Program-made: the position numbers and the translations under genes
Shown here: positions 25,545-34,034 of the stretch, one piece after another
Numbering within the stretch: position 1 is the stretch's first letter
How the letters are laid out: every line of letters starts with the position of its first letter
Origin: Pseudomonas sp. 31-12
GTDB taxonomy: Bacteria; Pseudomonadota; Gammaproteobacteria; Pseudomonadales; Pseudomonadaceae
Length of the DNA: 64,000 bases
Direction: 5' to 3'
Assembly (NCBI RefSeq): GCF_003151075.1
Contig: NZ_CP029482.1
Location: 6,664,001 to 6,728,000, forward strand
Notes under the pieces: model-generated
The model's database searches: none
The model's input: only the letters and a program-made list of their open reading frames with translations
Told to the model about the DNA's origin: nothing

Positions 25545-26198
25545 TTGAATATTACGGAATGGGCTTCGCTTCTGGCTGTCGGAGGCGTATTAGCAATTGG
25601 TGGATTTTGGGTAGTCAACACCGTCGGTGACGCCATAGACCTGACAATACGAGAGCGACGTTTCCACAAAGACCTTCTAAAGGCGATTAAGCACAGTCAA
25701 CCCTCTTGGCAAGGGGTCTGCGCTATTGCAGCGATCCACGGTATTCCAAAAAAAAATGCAATCAGAATAGTCAGGGTTTTGCGAAATGAAGTGGTCGTGG
25801 GTCGGGACAATGGAAGCGCGTTGAAACTTCACAGTAAGCTGCTCGATGAGTACATTGCTGATTATGAGGCAGAGGAACCTTTTGAAGGTTTGCCAAGTAA
25901 CACTCGTTCATCACTTGAGCGTCTACGTAAGGATTTGGGATCAAGTACGGATGCGCTGCATTCGGTTACAGATCATTTCAGAGAATTACTCGAATTTCAC
26001 AATACGAAAAATCGTAGACAACGTTTTTATACGTTCGGTGGTTTTTTGGTCGGTGTCGCGGGTTTTGTTTATGGGGTCTTTATTTCTGTTTATCCGTTTT
26101 CGCAACCTGTGGAACCGTCCACGGCTTTAAATGAGCTAAGGCCTTATGCAGCACCTCAAGCTCCGAGCTTGCAGCCGCCCTCCCATAGGAACGAATGA
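25545..26198 (+). CDS. Membrane protein, unknown
   Basis: 217 aa from a TTG at 25545; the nearby ATG 25528 stops after six codons. One transmembrane helix at the N-terminus (ASLLAVGGVLAIGGFWVVN) and one at about 165-190 (FYTFGGFLVGVAGFVYGVFI) enclose a soluble middle with WQGVCAIAAIHGIPKKNAIR, which looks like a small winged or helix-turn-helix fold. No family recognised. Confidence 0.6.
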   Translation: MNITEWASLLAVGGVLAIGGFWVVNTVGDAIDLTIRERRFHKDLLKAIKHSQPSWQGVCAIAAIHGIPKKNAIRIVRVLRNEVVVGRDNGSALKLHSKLLDEYIADYEAEEPFEGLPSNTRSSLERLRKDLGSSTDALHSVTDHFRELLEFHNTKNRRQRFYTFGGFLVGVAGFVYGVFISVYPFSQPVEPSTALNELRPYAAPQAPSLQPPSHRNE

Positions 26199-26833
26199 CA
26201 CAAAAGTAGCGATCTTTTAACGGAAAATCCGCCCTGGTACATTTCAAGCCTCGCCGTCGAACGCGGGGCTATGGGCTGCATCGGAAAGCGTTCATAGCCA
26301 AATCGAGATGGCCAGGGACAGTCATTGAGCGCTTTACCATTGCAGCTACGACAAGAAGGAAAAGCCGCCGGACCAATACACCTGTCTTTTCAGAGGCTAG
26401 CGGTACTGGTGTCAGGCACTGATATATATGCGTTGGAAGCTGGCCGCTAGGCAATCCATTCAAGCACTCCTTCCGTGTGATTACCTGATCGTAGTGAGAT
26501 GCGACCCTACTCGCTAGCATGAATGACTGCTTCTGGCCGATTCTTGCCTGCCATGAGAGCAGAAAACGGCCAACCCGTGTCTTATCCACTCACGTGACCG
26601 AAACGATGTACTTCGGGAGAATGATCCATGGGTGTGTATGACTCTGCACCTTGGAGACATGATGGATTATTCTAAAAAGGTGCTCCTTGCCCCGGCGATA
26701 CCGGAAATTCATCATCGGGGGCGCTGTGGGTGTTGGTATGCGTGCGGGGTTCAATCCCATCATCGTCATAAGCCTTGAGCTAGGCTGATGTGGTCACTAC
26801 TGAATTTGCCAATCACCCTCAAGAAGCTCATGC
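26199..26833. other. Gene-poor stretch with leader copy G and a dispersed repeat
   Basis: After the stop at 26198 comes a degenerate leader: CGGAAAATCCG at 26221, stem AGCCTCGC/GCGGGGCT (26247-26270), second hairpin unclear. No gene follows it. A dispersed repeat is at 26523-26575. The rest shows no convincing ORF and looks like decayed DNA. Confidence 0.5.
26523..26575. repeat. Dispersed Pseudomonas repeat, copy 2
   Basis: ATGACTGCTTCTGGCCGATT ... GCAGAAAACGGCCAACCCG. It keeps the CTTCTGGCCG arm; the right arm has diverged after CGGCCA. Confidence 0.65.
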
Positions 26834-27662
26834 ATGGAAGACATTCCAAACTCCTTAGCCACCACTGCTGATTCGTCGGAGGACACCATTACTCGGGAGT
26901 CTCTTTACGAACAGGCTTGGTCTACACCCATGACCAAAATAGCTGAGCGGTATGGCGTTTCCTCCAGTTACCTAGCACGCATTTTTACCAACCTTAATAT
27001 ACCCCGCCCTCCGGTGGGATATTGGGCCCAAGTGGGTGTAGGGAAGCGTAAAACGCCGCCGGCACTCCCTGAGGCCCAACCAGGTGCGCTCGTTGCCTGG
27101 AGCAGGAATGGAGCGCCTGAGCAAATCTCCCGATCTCTTCCAAAAGCCCCTGTAAGGAGCCGCGGTAAGCTGGCTGATCGCCTTGCACTACTTCCTCGTC
27201 GGCATCCGCTATTGATAGACATCGAGGAGCATTTTAAGAAAGCCCACGAAACAGATGAAGGTTACCTTCGTCCATCGAAACGCTCCATGGCAGACCTGAT
27301 AGTAAGCCGCTCTGGAGTAAGCCATGCCGTCGACTTTGCTAATCAGCTGTACTTGGCGTTCATGGGAAAAGGCTTCGCGGTTGCGCTGTCCGATCCAACC
27401 TCGCATATAGGTCGCGCTTCCGTAGACCATCGAGAGCAAGAGTCTAAGAGGTACGTGCACCCTGCCCTATGGCGACCCCAACGGCCTTCGGTGGTTCACA
27501 TAGGGACCGTCGTTTTTGGCCTGTCCATCTATGAGATCAGCGAATACGTTCACGTTAAGCGACCGGATAAAAAATACATCAGGGTGGCGGATCTGCCGGT
27601 GACTAAACGGCGTTCCGATTACCGAGATGGTTGGATGATGAGCGCGGATATGCCGACGGGCA
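26834..27662 (+). pseudogene. Hypothetical gene, 5' part, split by the IS66 insertion
   Basis: ATG 26834. Residues 20-75 look like a helix-turn-helix: TRESLYEQAWSTPMTKIAER, YGVSSSYLARIFTNLNIPRP, PVGYWAQ. The coding frame reaches ..SADMPTG at 27662, where the 8-bp GACGGGCA is duplicated and the IS begins. Codons after that are IS DNA. Joined to 31198-31658 the frame is continuous for 430 codons. Such proteins with an N-terminal wHTH-like motif are common hypothetical genes of Pseudomonas islands; function unknown. Confidence 0.8.
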
Positions 27663-27765
27663 GTAACCGTCCGGCCAAGTCATCTACCCAGCCCCGCAAA
27701 GCCAAGACATGGTGTGCACTTAAATTTAAGTGGGCACCAGTTCTAGCCTTTTAAGCGGGTATTTC

Positions 27766-28098
27766 ATGCAGCCAACACGCCGTTCCTATTCCAAGTCCTT
27801 CAAGGCCCAGGTCATTCAAGAGTGTGCACAGCCCGGCGCTTCGATTGCCAGCGTCGCGCTCGGCCATAGCCTCAACGCAAACCTCGTCCACAAATGGATT
27901 CGGCTGCAAGCGCAGAAAAGCCCGGCGCTCCCACCTGCATTTATTCCGTTAGCCATGCCGCTGGCCGGGGCAAACTCCCATCCAGCATCATCGAATATCT
28001 GCGTTGAAATACAGCACCCGCGCGGCACCATCAAAGTGAACTGGCCAACTGAAAGTGCTGCCGCCTGTGCGACTTTTCTTCGAGACCTTTTGCGATGA
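27766..28098 (+). CDS. tnpA: IS66 accessory protein TnpA
   Basis: 110 aa from ATG 27766. N-terminal helix-turn-helix of the IS66 OrfA kind (RRSYSKSFKAQVIQECAQPG, then SVALGHSLNANLVHKWIR). Required with TnpB for IS66 transposition; probably binds the ends. Overlaps tnpB by 4 nt (ATGA). Confidence 0.92.
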   Translation: MQPTRRSYSKSFKAQVIQECAQPGASIASVALGHSLNANLVHKWIRLQAQKSPALPPAFIPLAMPLAGANSHPASSNICVEIQHPRGTIKVNWPTESAAACATFLRDLLR

Positions 28099-28430
28099 TT
28101 CGCATCGACTCCATCTGGCTCGCCACCGAACCGATGGACATGCGCGCAGGCACCGAAACGGCGTTAGCCAAGGTGATCGCAGTGTTCGGTGCGGCGCAGC
28201 CGCACTGCGCTTATCTGTTCGCCAACCGCCGCGCCAATCGCATGAAAGTGCTGGTGCATGACGGCTTCGGAATATGGCTGGCGGCGCGCCGGTTGAACCA
28301 AGGCAAGTTCCACTGGCCTGGCATTCGCCATGGTTCTGAGATGGAACTGGATGCCGAGCAACTTCAGGCATTGGTGCTGGGTCTGCCATGGCAACGCGCA
28401 GGTTCTGAAGGCTCGATCACACTGCTTTAA
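28095..28430 (+). CDS. tnpB: IS66 accessory protein TnpB
   Basis: 111 aa. Shows the family core IWLATEPMDMRAGTETALAK, YLFANRRANRMKVLVHDGFG and WLAARRLNQGKF. The IS66 Orf2 protein; biochemical role unclear. Complete. Confidence 0.93.
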   Translation: MIRIDSIWLATEPMDMRAGTETALAKVIAVFGAAQPHCAYLFANRRANRMKVLVHDGFGIWLAARRLNQGKFHWPGIRHGSEMELDAEQLQALVLGLPWQRAGSEGSITLL

Positions 28431-28491
28431 CGGCTGCCATTAGCCTATCGGTCTATCGTCGCGAATTGCCTGCTCTGGCAAAATCGGCCCC

Positions 28492-30081
28492 ATGACTTCG
28501 CTACCCAATCTCGATCACCTGCCCCCTGAACAACTGCGCGCCTTGGCGGCGCAGTTGATGCAGCGTGTCGAAACGCTCGACCACCAGGTCGACACGCTGG
28601 GCAAGACGGTAGAGACGATGGGTAAAACCGTTGAGACGATGGGCAAGAAGATCAACCGCGATCAGACGGTGATCGAGAAGCTGACCCACGAGATCGCCCA
28701 GCTCAAGCGTTTGAAGTTTGCCAAGCGCAGCGAGCAGATGAATTCTGAGCAGGCCAGTTTGCTCGATGACCTGATCGATACCGATATCGCAGCGATTGAA
28801 GCAGAGCTTCAGGCCTTGCAGACAGTGCCAGCGGCGACCGAGAAAAAGCAGAAACCCAAGCGCACTGCATTACCGGCTGAGTTTCCACGCACACTGATCC
28901 ATCACGAACCGGACAACACTCACTGCCCATGCGGCTGCGCCCTCAAGCGCATCGGTGAGGACGTTAGCGAGAAGCTGGACTACATGCCCGGCGTGTTCAC
29001 CGTCGAACGCCATGTCCGTGGCAAGTGGGTCTGCGATGACTGCGAAACGCTGATCCAGGCACCGGTTCCGGCGCAGGTTATTGATAAGGGCATCCCGACT
29101 GCGGGCCTACTTGCACACGTCATGATTGCCAAGTTTGCTGACCATCTGCCGCTTTACCGTCAGGAATCGATCTTCGGTCGAGCAGGCTTGGCGATTCCAC
29201 GTTCAACATTGGCTCAATGGGTTGGCGTGACGGGCGTGCAGTTGCAGCCTCTGGTCGACGCGCTGCGCGACGTAGTGCTTGGGCAACAAGTCATCCACGC
29301 CGATGAAACACCGGTGCAGATGCTCATGCCGGGAACAAAGAAAACTCACCGTTCCTATGTGTGGGCCTACGCCACCAGCCAGTTCTCGGACTTGGCAGCG
29401 GTGGTTTATGACTTCAGTCCCAGCCGTGCCGGTGAGCATGCTCGCAACTTCCTGCAAGACTGGAGGGGCAAGCTGGTCTGCGACGATTTTGGCGGCTACA
29501 AGGCCAGCTTTGAACTCGGCGTGACCGAGATTGGGTGCATGGCCCATGCACGGCGCAAGTTCTTCGAACTGCACGCTACGAATAAAAGCACGCTCGCCGA
29601 GCAAGCCCTGCGCTATATCCAGTTGTTGTACGAAATCGAAAGAGAAGTCCGCGACCTGGAGCCGGATTTAAGGCGCCGAATACGGCAAGAAAAAGCCGTC
29701 CCAGTGATGAATATGCTGCATGCCTGGATGATCGCCCAGCGTGACCTCGTGCCCGAAGGCTCGGCCATCAGCAGAGCACTCGATTACAGCCTGAAACGCT
29801 GGGCAGCGCTGTCGCGCTACCTTGGTGACGGGGCCGTACCCATAGATAACAACTGGTGTGAGAACCAGATCCGCCCTTGGGCTCTTGGACGTAAAAATTG
29901 GCTCTTCGCAGGGTCGCTGCGCAGCGGAAAACGTGCGGCAGCGATCATGAGTTTGATCCAGTCTGCGCGGCTGAATGGGCATGATCCGTATGCTTACTTG
30001 AAAGATGTACTCACACGCCTGCCGACGCAGCGGGCGAATGAAATCGATCAGTTGTTGCCGCATAAGTGGCAACCGGTTTAA
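28492..30081 (+). CDS. tnpC: IS66 transposase TnpC
   Basis: 529 aa DDE transposase. An N-terminal leucine-zipper-like region includes tandem KTVETMGKTVETMGKKI units. A zinc-binding stretch follows (CPCGCALKR ... CDDCETLIQAP). The catalytic core contains HADETPVQMLMPG (first Asp region), KLVCDDFGGYKASF (second Asp) and VPIDNNWCENQIRPWALGRK (Glu). No frameshift or stop, so the IS may be active. It ends HKWQPV with the right terminal region directly behind. Confidence 0.95.
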   Translation: MTSLPNLDHLPPEQLRALAAQLMQRVETLDHQVDTLGKTVETMGKTVETMGKKINRDQTVIEKLTHEIAQLKRLKFAKRSEQMNSEQASLLDDLIDTDIAAIEAELQALQTVPAATEKKQKPKRTALPAEFPRTLIHHEPDNTHCPCGCALKRIGEDVSEKLDYMPGVFTVERHVRGKWVCDDCETLIQAPVPAQVIDKGIPTAGLLAHVMIAKFADHLPLYRQESIFGRAGLAIPRSTLAQWVGVTGVQLQPLVDALRDVVLGQQVIHADETPVQMLMPGTKKTHRSYVWAYATSQFSDLAAVVYDFSPSRAGEHARNFLQDWRGKLVCDDFGGYKASFELGVTEIGCMAHARRKFFELHATNKSTLAEQALRYIQLLYEIEREVRDLEPDLRRRIRQEKAVPVMNMLHAWMIAQRDLVPEGSAISRALDYSLKRWAALSRYLGDGAVPIDNNWCENQIRPWALGRKNWLFAGSLRSGKRAAAIMSLIQSARLNGHDPYAYLKDVLTRLPTQRANEIDQLLPHKWQPV

Positions 30082-30225
30082 TCACGCAGGGCGTGATGGC
30101 CGGACGCATAGGCTTGGTTGCCGCATTCGGGTCAATCAGCGCGTTCGCAGCTGTAGCTTTCTCTGTGAGGTTCGGGTCGGTGGCAACCGGTTTAGTTACG
30201 AAAGACGGGATGCCCGGACGCATAC
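30066..30225 (+). repeat. Duplicated right end of the IS66 element
   Basis: GTGGCAACCGGTTTAATCAC (from 30067) ending in GATGGCCGGACGCATAG (to 30111) is echoed by GTGGCAACCGGTTTAGTTAC (from 30181) ending in GATGCCCGGACGCATAC (to 30225). Two right ends therefore stand about 114 bp apart. Confidence 0.75.
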
Positions 30226-30419
30226 ATAGAAACCACTGCAAAACCCTGGAAACCAAAGTGGAAACCAGCGTCTGGCAACCATGACTTTTGATAACAGGCG
30301 AGCGCCCATGGTTCGCCCTTGGCTTTCACGCATGGCTGAGTGCGAGGAGCTAGCTTTACACCGCAGCTCCGAGGACGACCGCGAGGCCCGGAACTCCGGG
30401 CGCCGCGGTGGCAGATCAG

Positions 30420-30929
30420 CTAGCCAATCTGGACAATCGGCCCAGTGGGCCCAGTCGGATGATTCGGAGGAAAAGGTCCGTATGTGAGCGAGACAAGGCT
30501 CAAGGTATTCGTGAAGGTCTCAGTGCCGCGCCCGCTCGACACCGAGGTGCTCCACCGGACTTGAGAGTATCCAGAAGAGGCAGGAATACACGTGTCCGTT
30601 CCGCCGGGCTTAACCGCTTTACAAGTGAACTCCATGATCTGTTTCCCCTCGAAAACTTGGTTGTTCCACCAACGCACGTTCGCGATTACGTTGGATGAAG
30701 CATCTATCACGTCCTCCAGTTTTATGGTGAACGTCGCAGATTCAATTGGGAAGGTCGTGTCGTTGTGCAAGATTGGTGCGGAGGAGAAAAGCTCTTGCCT
30801 GTTCTGGTTGATCTGCAATGCGGCGGGCAAATCCAAGGTGATCCGGATTCCGTTTTGGGTGAACAGCGTGAAGGTTTGGGCCGGCGCTTGATCTAATTGC
30901 TGGCTTTTTTCTTGGGTTGACTGAGACAT
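30420..30929 (-). CDS. Passenger gene inside the IS66 compound element, unknown
   Basis: 169 aa from ATG 30929 (AAGGAA upstream; an ATG 18 nt earlier is in frame). Apparently beta-rich and cytosolic (no signal peptide): TFTLFTQNGIRITLDLPAAL, IESATFTIKLEDVI, VIANVRWWNNQVFEG; two cysteines (FTCKAV, DTCIPAS). It ends in a proline/glycine tail (PPNHPTGPTGPIV). No family recognised. Oriented against tnpABC. It is the only gene between the two IS66-type ends. Confidence 0.6.
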   Translation of the reverse strand: MSQSTQEKSQQLDQAPAQTFTLFTQNGIRITLDLPAALQINQNRQELFSSAPILHNDTTFPIESATFTIKLEDVIDASSNVIANVRWWNNQVFEGKQIMEFTCKAVKPGGTDTCIPASSGYSQVRWSTSVSSGRGTETFTNTLSLVSLTYGPFPPNHPTGPTGPIVQIG

Positions 30930-31069
30930 CTTAATTTCCTTATTCATTCCGTATTTACTGAAATTCTCAAAGAGAATTTCTCCCTGTTACGCGGTTCCAA
31001 ACCATGGAAACGCGTCATGATTAAAGTTCGGTCAATCCACTCTGTCAAACTCCTGCCCGGGTCGAGTCA

Positions 31070-31189
31070 GTGGGTCCGGCCAAGTCATCTAGCCCGCTCT
31101 GCGAAGCAAGGACATGGCGCGCACTTAAAATAGATGTCCACCATCGCCCTAAGCGTTGGATCAGGAAGGTGTGTTGGCCGGACGCTTAC
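31070..31189. repeat. Short IS66-derived (MITE-like) end segment
   Basis: From 31075 the sequence GTCCGGCCAAGTCATCTA and the following ~65 bp resemble the left end of the full IS at 27669 (through GACATGG-GCACTTAAA). About 50 bp later comes the right terminal repeat GGCCGGACGCTTAC. The segment has both ends but no coding capacity. The outermost five bases of its left tip do not match a normal end. Confidence 0.65.
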
Positions 31190-31197
31190 GACGGGCA

Positions 31198-31658
31198 GAC
31201 TTTGCTTGCAGGTGTATTCACCGTACTACGGCGTGGACTGGATTCAACGCTGGACTGAGAACAAGCCTGGAGACTTGGTCAGCAAAATTCCAAGCGTAGT
31301 GAAGTCACTGAAAGCCGAAGCTCCCATTCTCGCCGGTAAGGTTGAGATCGAGCGAGTGCGGAGCGAACAGGAACGCCATCGGCATGAGTTGCAGATGGAA
31401 GAATGGAGAAGAAAGGAAACCGAGAAGCGTCGGCTGAAGGCGATTCAGGACAGCCGAGATAGTCTTGAAGCGGTCATTCAGACCTGGGCGAAGGTGAACA
31501 GCATTCGTTCTTTCTTCGACGACATAGCGCTCAGCGCCGACCGTCTTGGTCCGGAGCAGCGACAAAGCGTATTAGATCGGTTGGAAAAAGCGAAGGATCT
31601 GATCGGTGACTTGGACGCGCTCAAGCATTTTGAGGGTTGGGAACCTCCGGAACTCTAG
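31198..31658 (+). pseudogene. Hypothetical gene, 3' part, split by the IS66 insertion
   Basis: Continues in frame from the 5' part: ..MPTG joined to RLCLQVYSPYYGVDWIQRW, then a charged coiled coil (EIERVRSEQERHRHELQMEE, KETEKRRLKAIQDSRDSLEA) and a helical tail ending at 31658. 829 + 461 nt = 1290 nt, exactly 430 codons including the stop. An ATG at 31134 lies in the IS remnant and is not a native start. Confidence 0.8.
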
Positions 31659-31855
31659 GAGTCTCCATCACTGGTTTGTACGCGGGAGTGTCATGCTCTG
31701 CGCGCGTGCATGATATTTCAAGATCCTTCCGTGTTCATCGACGACTTTTCGACTGGAATATCCCTCTTCTATAAAGCACCCGAGAGAAATGGGTTCTACG
31801 CTCCACCTCCTAAGCCCCGGCCCCCCAGAGTTAGGGCAAATCAGGAGAAAGTGAA

Positions 31856-33634
31856 ATGCATGGACTGACCCAGATCCACATTCAGAATTTTCGGGCGTGT
31901 AAAAACGTTTCTTTATCCCTAGGCAGCTTCACCCCTCTGGTGGGGCAAAATAACGTTGGCAAATCCACGGTACTAGACGCAATCCGTATAGTTCTGGCGC
32001 CGAAAGCGTTCGCAAAAAATGATGCTTCTGACCCTGCGTTGCCAATAGTCCTCAGCGCCTGCATTTCTGGAATAACTCCGGAATTGATCGCGTTAATTCC
32101 AGAGCCAAGACACCGCCTAGCTATTGAACCCTATTGCGTTAATGGAGAGCTATGGATCCGCACCACCGGCACAGGCACCTCAAAGCCGGTTCAGGAGGTT
32201 TGGCAACCTGATGATAAGGATGCCAATGGCATTCCTACAACCTGGCGCGCATACCCGACAGGACTGCCGTCAGTTGTTTCTGCTCTGCTTCCTGAAGCGC
32301 TTCATATTCAAGCCATGGACGATGTGCCGGAGGATTTAGGAAAAGGAAAAGCTGGCAGCACTATTCGCGGGCTGCTCGATGAAATAATGACGCCAATCCT
32401 CACAGCACATGTCGAAGTCACGCAAGCCTTGGAAGCAGTTCGACGCATATTGACGGTTGATGGCGATCAGAGATCTCCTGTATTGGCAGGCTTTGACAAT
32501 AGCGCTACCGCTGCCCTCGGAGAGTTCTTCCCAGGATTGCGCTTGGATTTAGATGTCCCCTCAATCGATGTAAAAGAATTCTTTAAATCGGGAGACCTAC
32601 ACGTTACCGACGAGGCGTCCGGTGACCGTCGACGATTTGATCAGGTGGGAAGTGGCGCACAACGAGCAATTCAGATGGCGCTCATTCGGTTGCTGGCGGA
32701 TTTGCGCCAAGCCACCGCCCAGGGAATTTCTAGGCGGATGCTGCTGATTGATGAGCCGGAACTTTTCTTACACCCACAAGGAGTCCGCAAGCTTCGAGAA
32801 GCGCTTAAACAACTTTCAGTGGTGGGCTTTCAGGTTGTGTTCACTACCCACTCTCCCCTAATGCTCAGCAGGGATAACGCTCCAGATACAGTCATCGTTC
32901 GTAGGCATCCCGTTGATGGCTCTGTCGTCCGCGCACAGTTACGCGAAGCTGTTGCTGCTGCAATGGAGGAAGCTCAGGCTCAATCGCGAACTCTTTTCGA
33001 GTTAGGCAACGTTGCTGACATCTACTTCGCAGAGAAGGTAATTCTTTGTGAGGGTAAAACCGATCAGCGTCTGCTGCCGTTGGTGTACGAAAGGCTTTAT
33101 GGATCGAGGCCAGAACTTGATCGCATCTGCTTTGTGGCGCTAGGCAGTTGCTCCAGCATCCCTAAAGGCGTTTCGGTGCTCTCAGCTATGGGTATCACCT
33201 GTGGAGTAATTGCAGACTTGGATTTTGCTTTCACACACGCCAGGAGTGGTGCCGAGTCTTGGTTATCAAAAGACGGTGAGGATATGGCCAAAGCAAGAAA
33301 CGTGTTGGCCAGAATTGGAGCAGAGCAAGGTGTGCCGCTGGGTGGGAACGGTCTGCCCGTTAATACTGGTGGATTGAGAGCGGCGGATACCTGGGCGCTT
33401 TTCGCACAGGACGCGGATGGCCTCAAATTAGCGGAAGCAGTTCACCAAGAGCTTCTGGCCCGAACTACGTGGGTATGGCCTATCGGCTGTATCGAGGATG
33501 TATTCGGTATTCACGAAAAAGGCGAAGAAGCCATTCTTGAACAAGAGGATTTTCTACGTGGCGCTGATGGTGCATCAACTGAGGCAAGGGCGCCGTTGCT
33601 GAAGGCCTGCTTGGAATGGTTGAGAGCAATTTGA
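31856..33634 (+). CDS. OLD-family ATP-dependent endonuclease (AAA + TOPRIM)
   Basis: 592 aa from ATG 31856 (AGGAGAAAGTGAA upstream). ABC-type ATPase half: IQNFRACKNVSL, Walker A GQNNVGKS (30-37), a signature-like QVGSGAQRAIQMALIRLL near 265, Walker B RMLLIDEPELFLHPQG and the H-loop VVFTTHSPLML. TOPRIM half: VILCEGKTDQRLL and GVIADLDFAF. This is the class 1 OLD arrangement (P2 Old, GajA). No UvrD-like helicase follows, so it is not a complete Gabija system. OLD nucleases nick or degrade DNA and often act in phage defence. Transcribed alone. Confidence 0.88.
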   Translation: MHGLTQIHIQNFRACKNVSLSLGSFTPLVGQNNVGKSTVLDAIRIVLAPKAFAKNDASDPALPIVLSACISGITPELIALIPEPRHRLAIEPYCVNGELWIRTTGTGTSKPVQEVWQPDDKDANGIPTTWRAYPTGLPSVVSALLPEALHIQAMDDVPEDLGKGKAGSTIRGLLDEIMTPILTAHVEVTQALEAVRRILTVDGDQRSPVLAGFDNSATAALGEFFPGLRLDLDVPSIDVKEFFKSGDLHVTDEASGDRRRFDQVGSGAQRAIQMALIRLLADLRQATAQGISRRMLLIDEPELFLHPQGVRKLREALKQLSVVGFQVVFTTHSPLMLSRDNAPDTVIVRRHPVDGSVVRAQLREAVAAAMEEAQAQSRTLFELGNVADIYFAEKVILCEGKTDQRLLPLVYERLYGSRPELDRICFVALGSCSSIPKGVSVLSAMGITCGVIADLDFAFTHARSGAESWLSKDGEDMAKARNVLARIGAEQGVPLGGNGLPVNTGGLRAADTWALFAQDADGLKLAEAVHQELLARTTWVWPIGCIEDVFGIHEKGEEAILEQEDFLRGADGASTEARAPLLKACLEWLRAI

Positions 33635-34034
33635 TCGGCTAATGAGTAGATTTAAGGAGGCCACGTATCAGTGGCCTTACCAATAGAAGCATGCGCCACC
33701 CCTGCTCAAAATAGGACCTAGGCGGGCGCGGTGCCTGTCCTGAGAGCCTTGGGTAATTGCACAGATTTGCCCACCCGTTTGTATTCGACCTGACCAATCA
33801 TTTGCATCAGATTTGACTAGCATGATTCGCGTACATGACGGGGCAGAAAACGACCCAATATAAACGGTGGCCATAGTCAGAGATCGGCCAAAAGCAGCCC
33901 CGCGAGACTGCTGCGAACTCAGGGGCTTTAGCCAGCCCCTATATGCCAAACGAACGACTTGAGCTGCTTGTTGAGTTCCGCAGTCTCCATTTGTTGGACG
34001 CTGCTCTGACATAGGTCCGATTGCTTCATCAACG
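33635..34034. other. Intergenic stretch with a dispersed repeat
   Basis: 400 bp between the convergent OLD and AbiC-like genes. An AAGGAGGCCACGTATCAGTGGCCTT hairpin region (stem AGGCCAC/GTGGCCT, about 33656-33678) directly after the OLD gene is a likely terminator. Dispersed repeat copy 3 lies at 33836-33900. No gene. Confidence 0.55.
33836..33900. repeat. Dispersed Pseudomonas repeat, copy 3
   Basis: GACGGGGCAGAAAACGACCC ... GAGATCGGCCAAAAGCAGCC, the inverted form of the same CTGCTTTTGGCCGAT family. Confidence 0.65.

Larger units (their letters stand above)
27663..31189. mobile_element. Compound IS66-family insertion with 8-bp target duplication
   Basis: Left end GTAACCGTCCGGCCAAGTC at 27663; right end, read inward on the minus strand, GTAAGCGTCCGGCCAACAC at 31189. 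They match at 16 of the first 17 bases. GACGGGCA occurs directly before (27655-27662) and directly after (31190-31197), the 8-bp duplication typical of IS66. Inside are a full tnpABC copy, a duplicated right end, a passenger gene and a second left-end copy near 31075. Confidence 0.85.

Noticed and set aside
20698..26310. Integron-type cassette array
   Set aside because: The shared elements lie before starts and look like leaders; no attC-type core sites (RYYYAAC/GTTRRRY) and no IntI were seen.
31856..33634. Complete Gabija system
   Set aside because: The GajA-like nuclease has no UvrD-type GajB gene up- or downstream.
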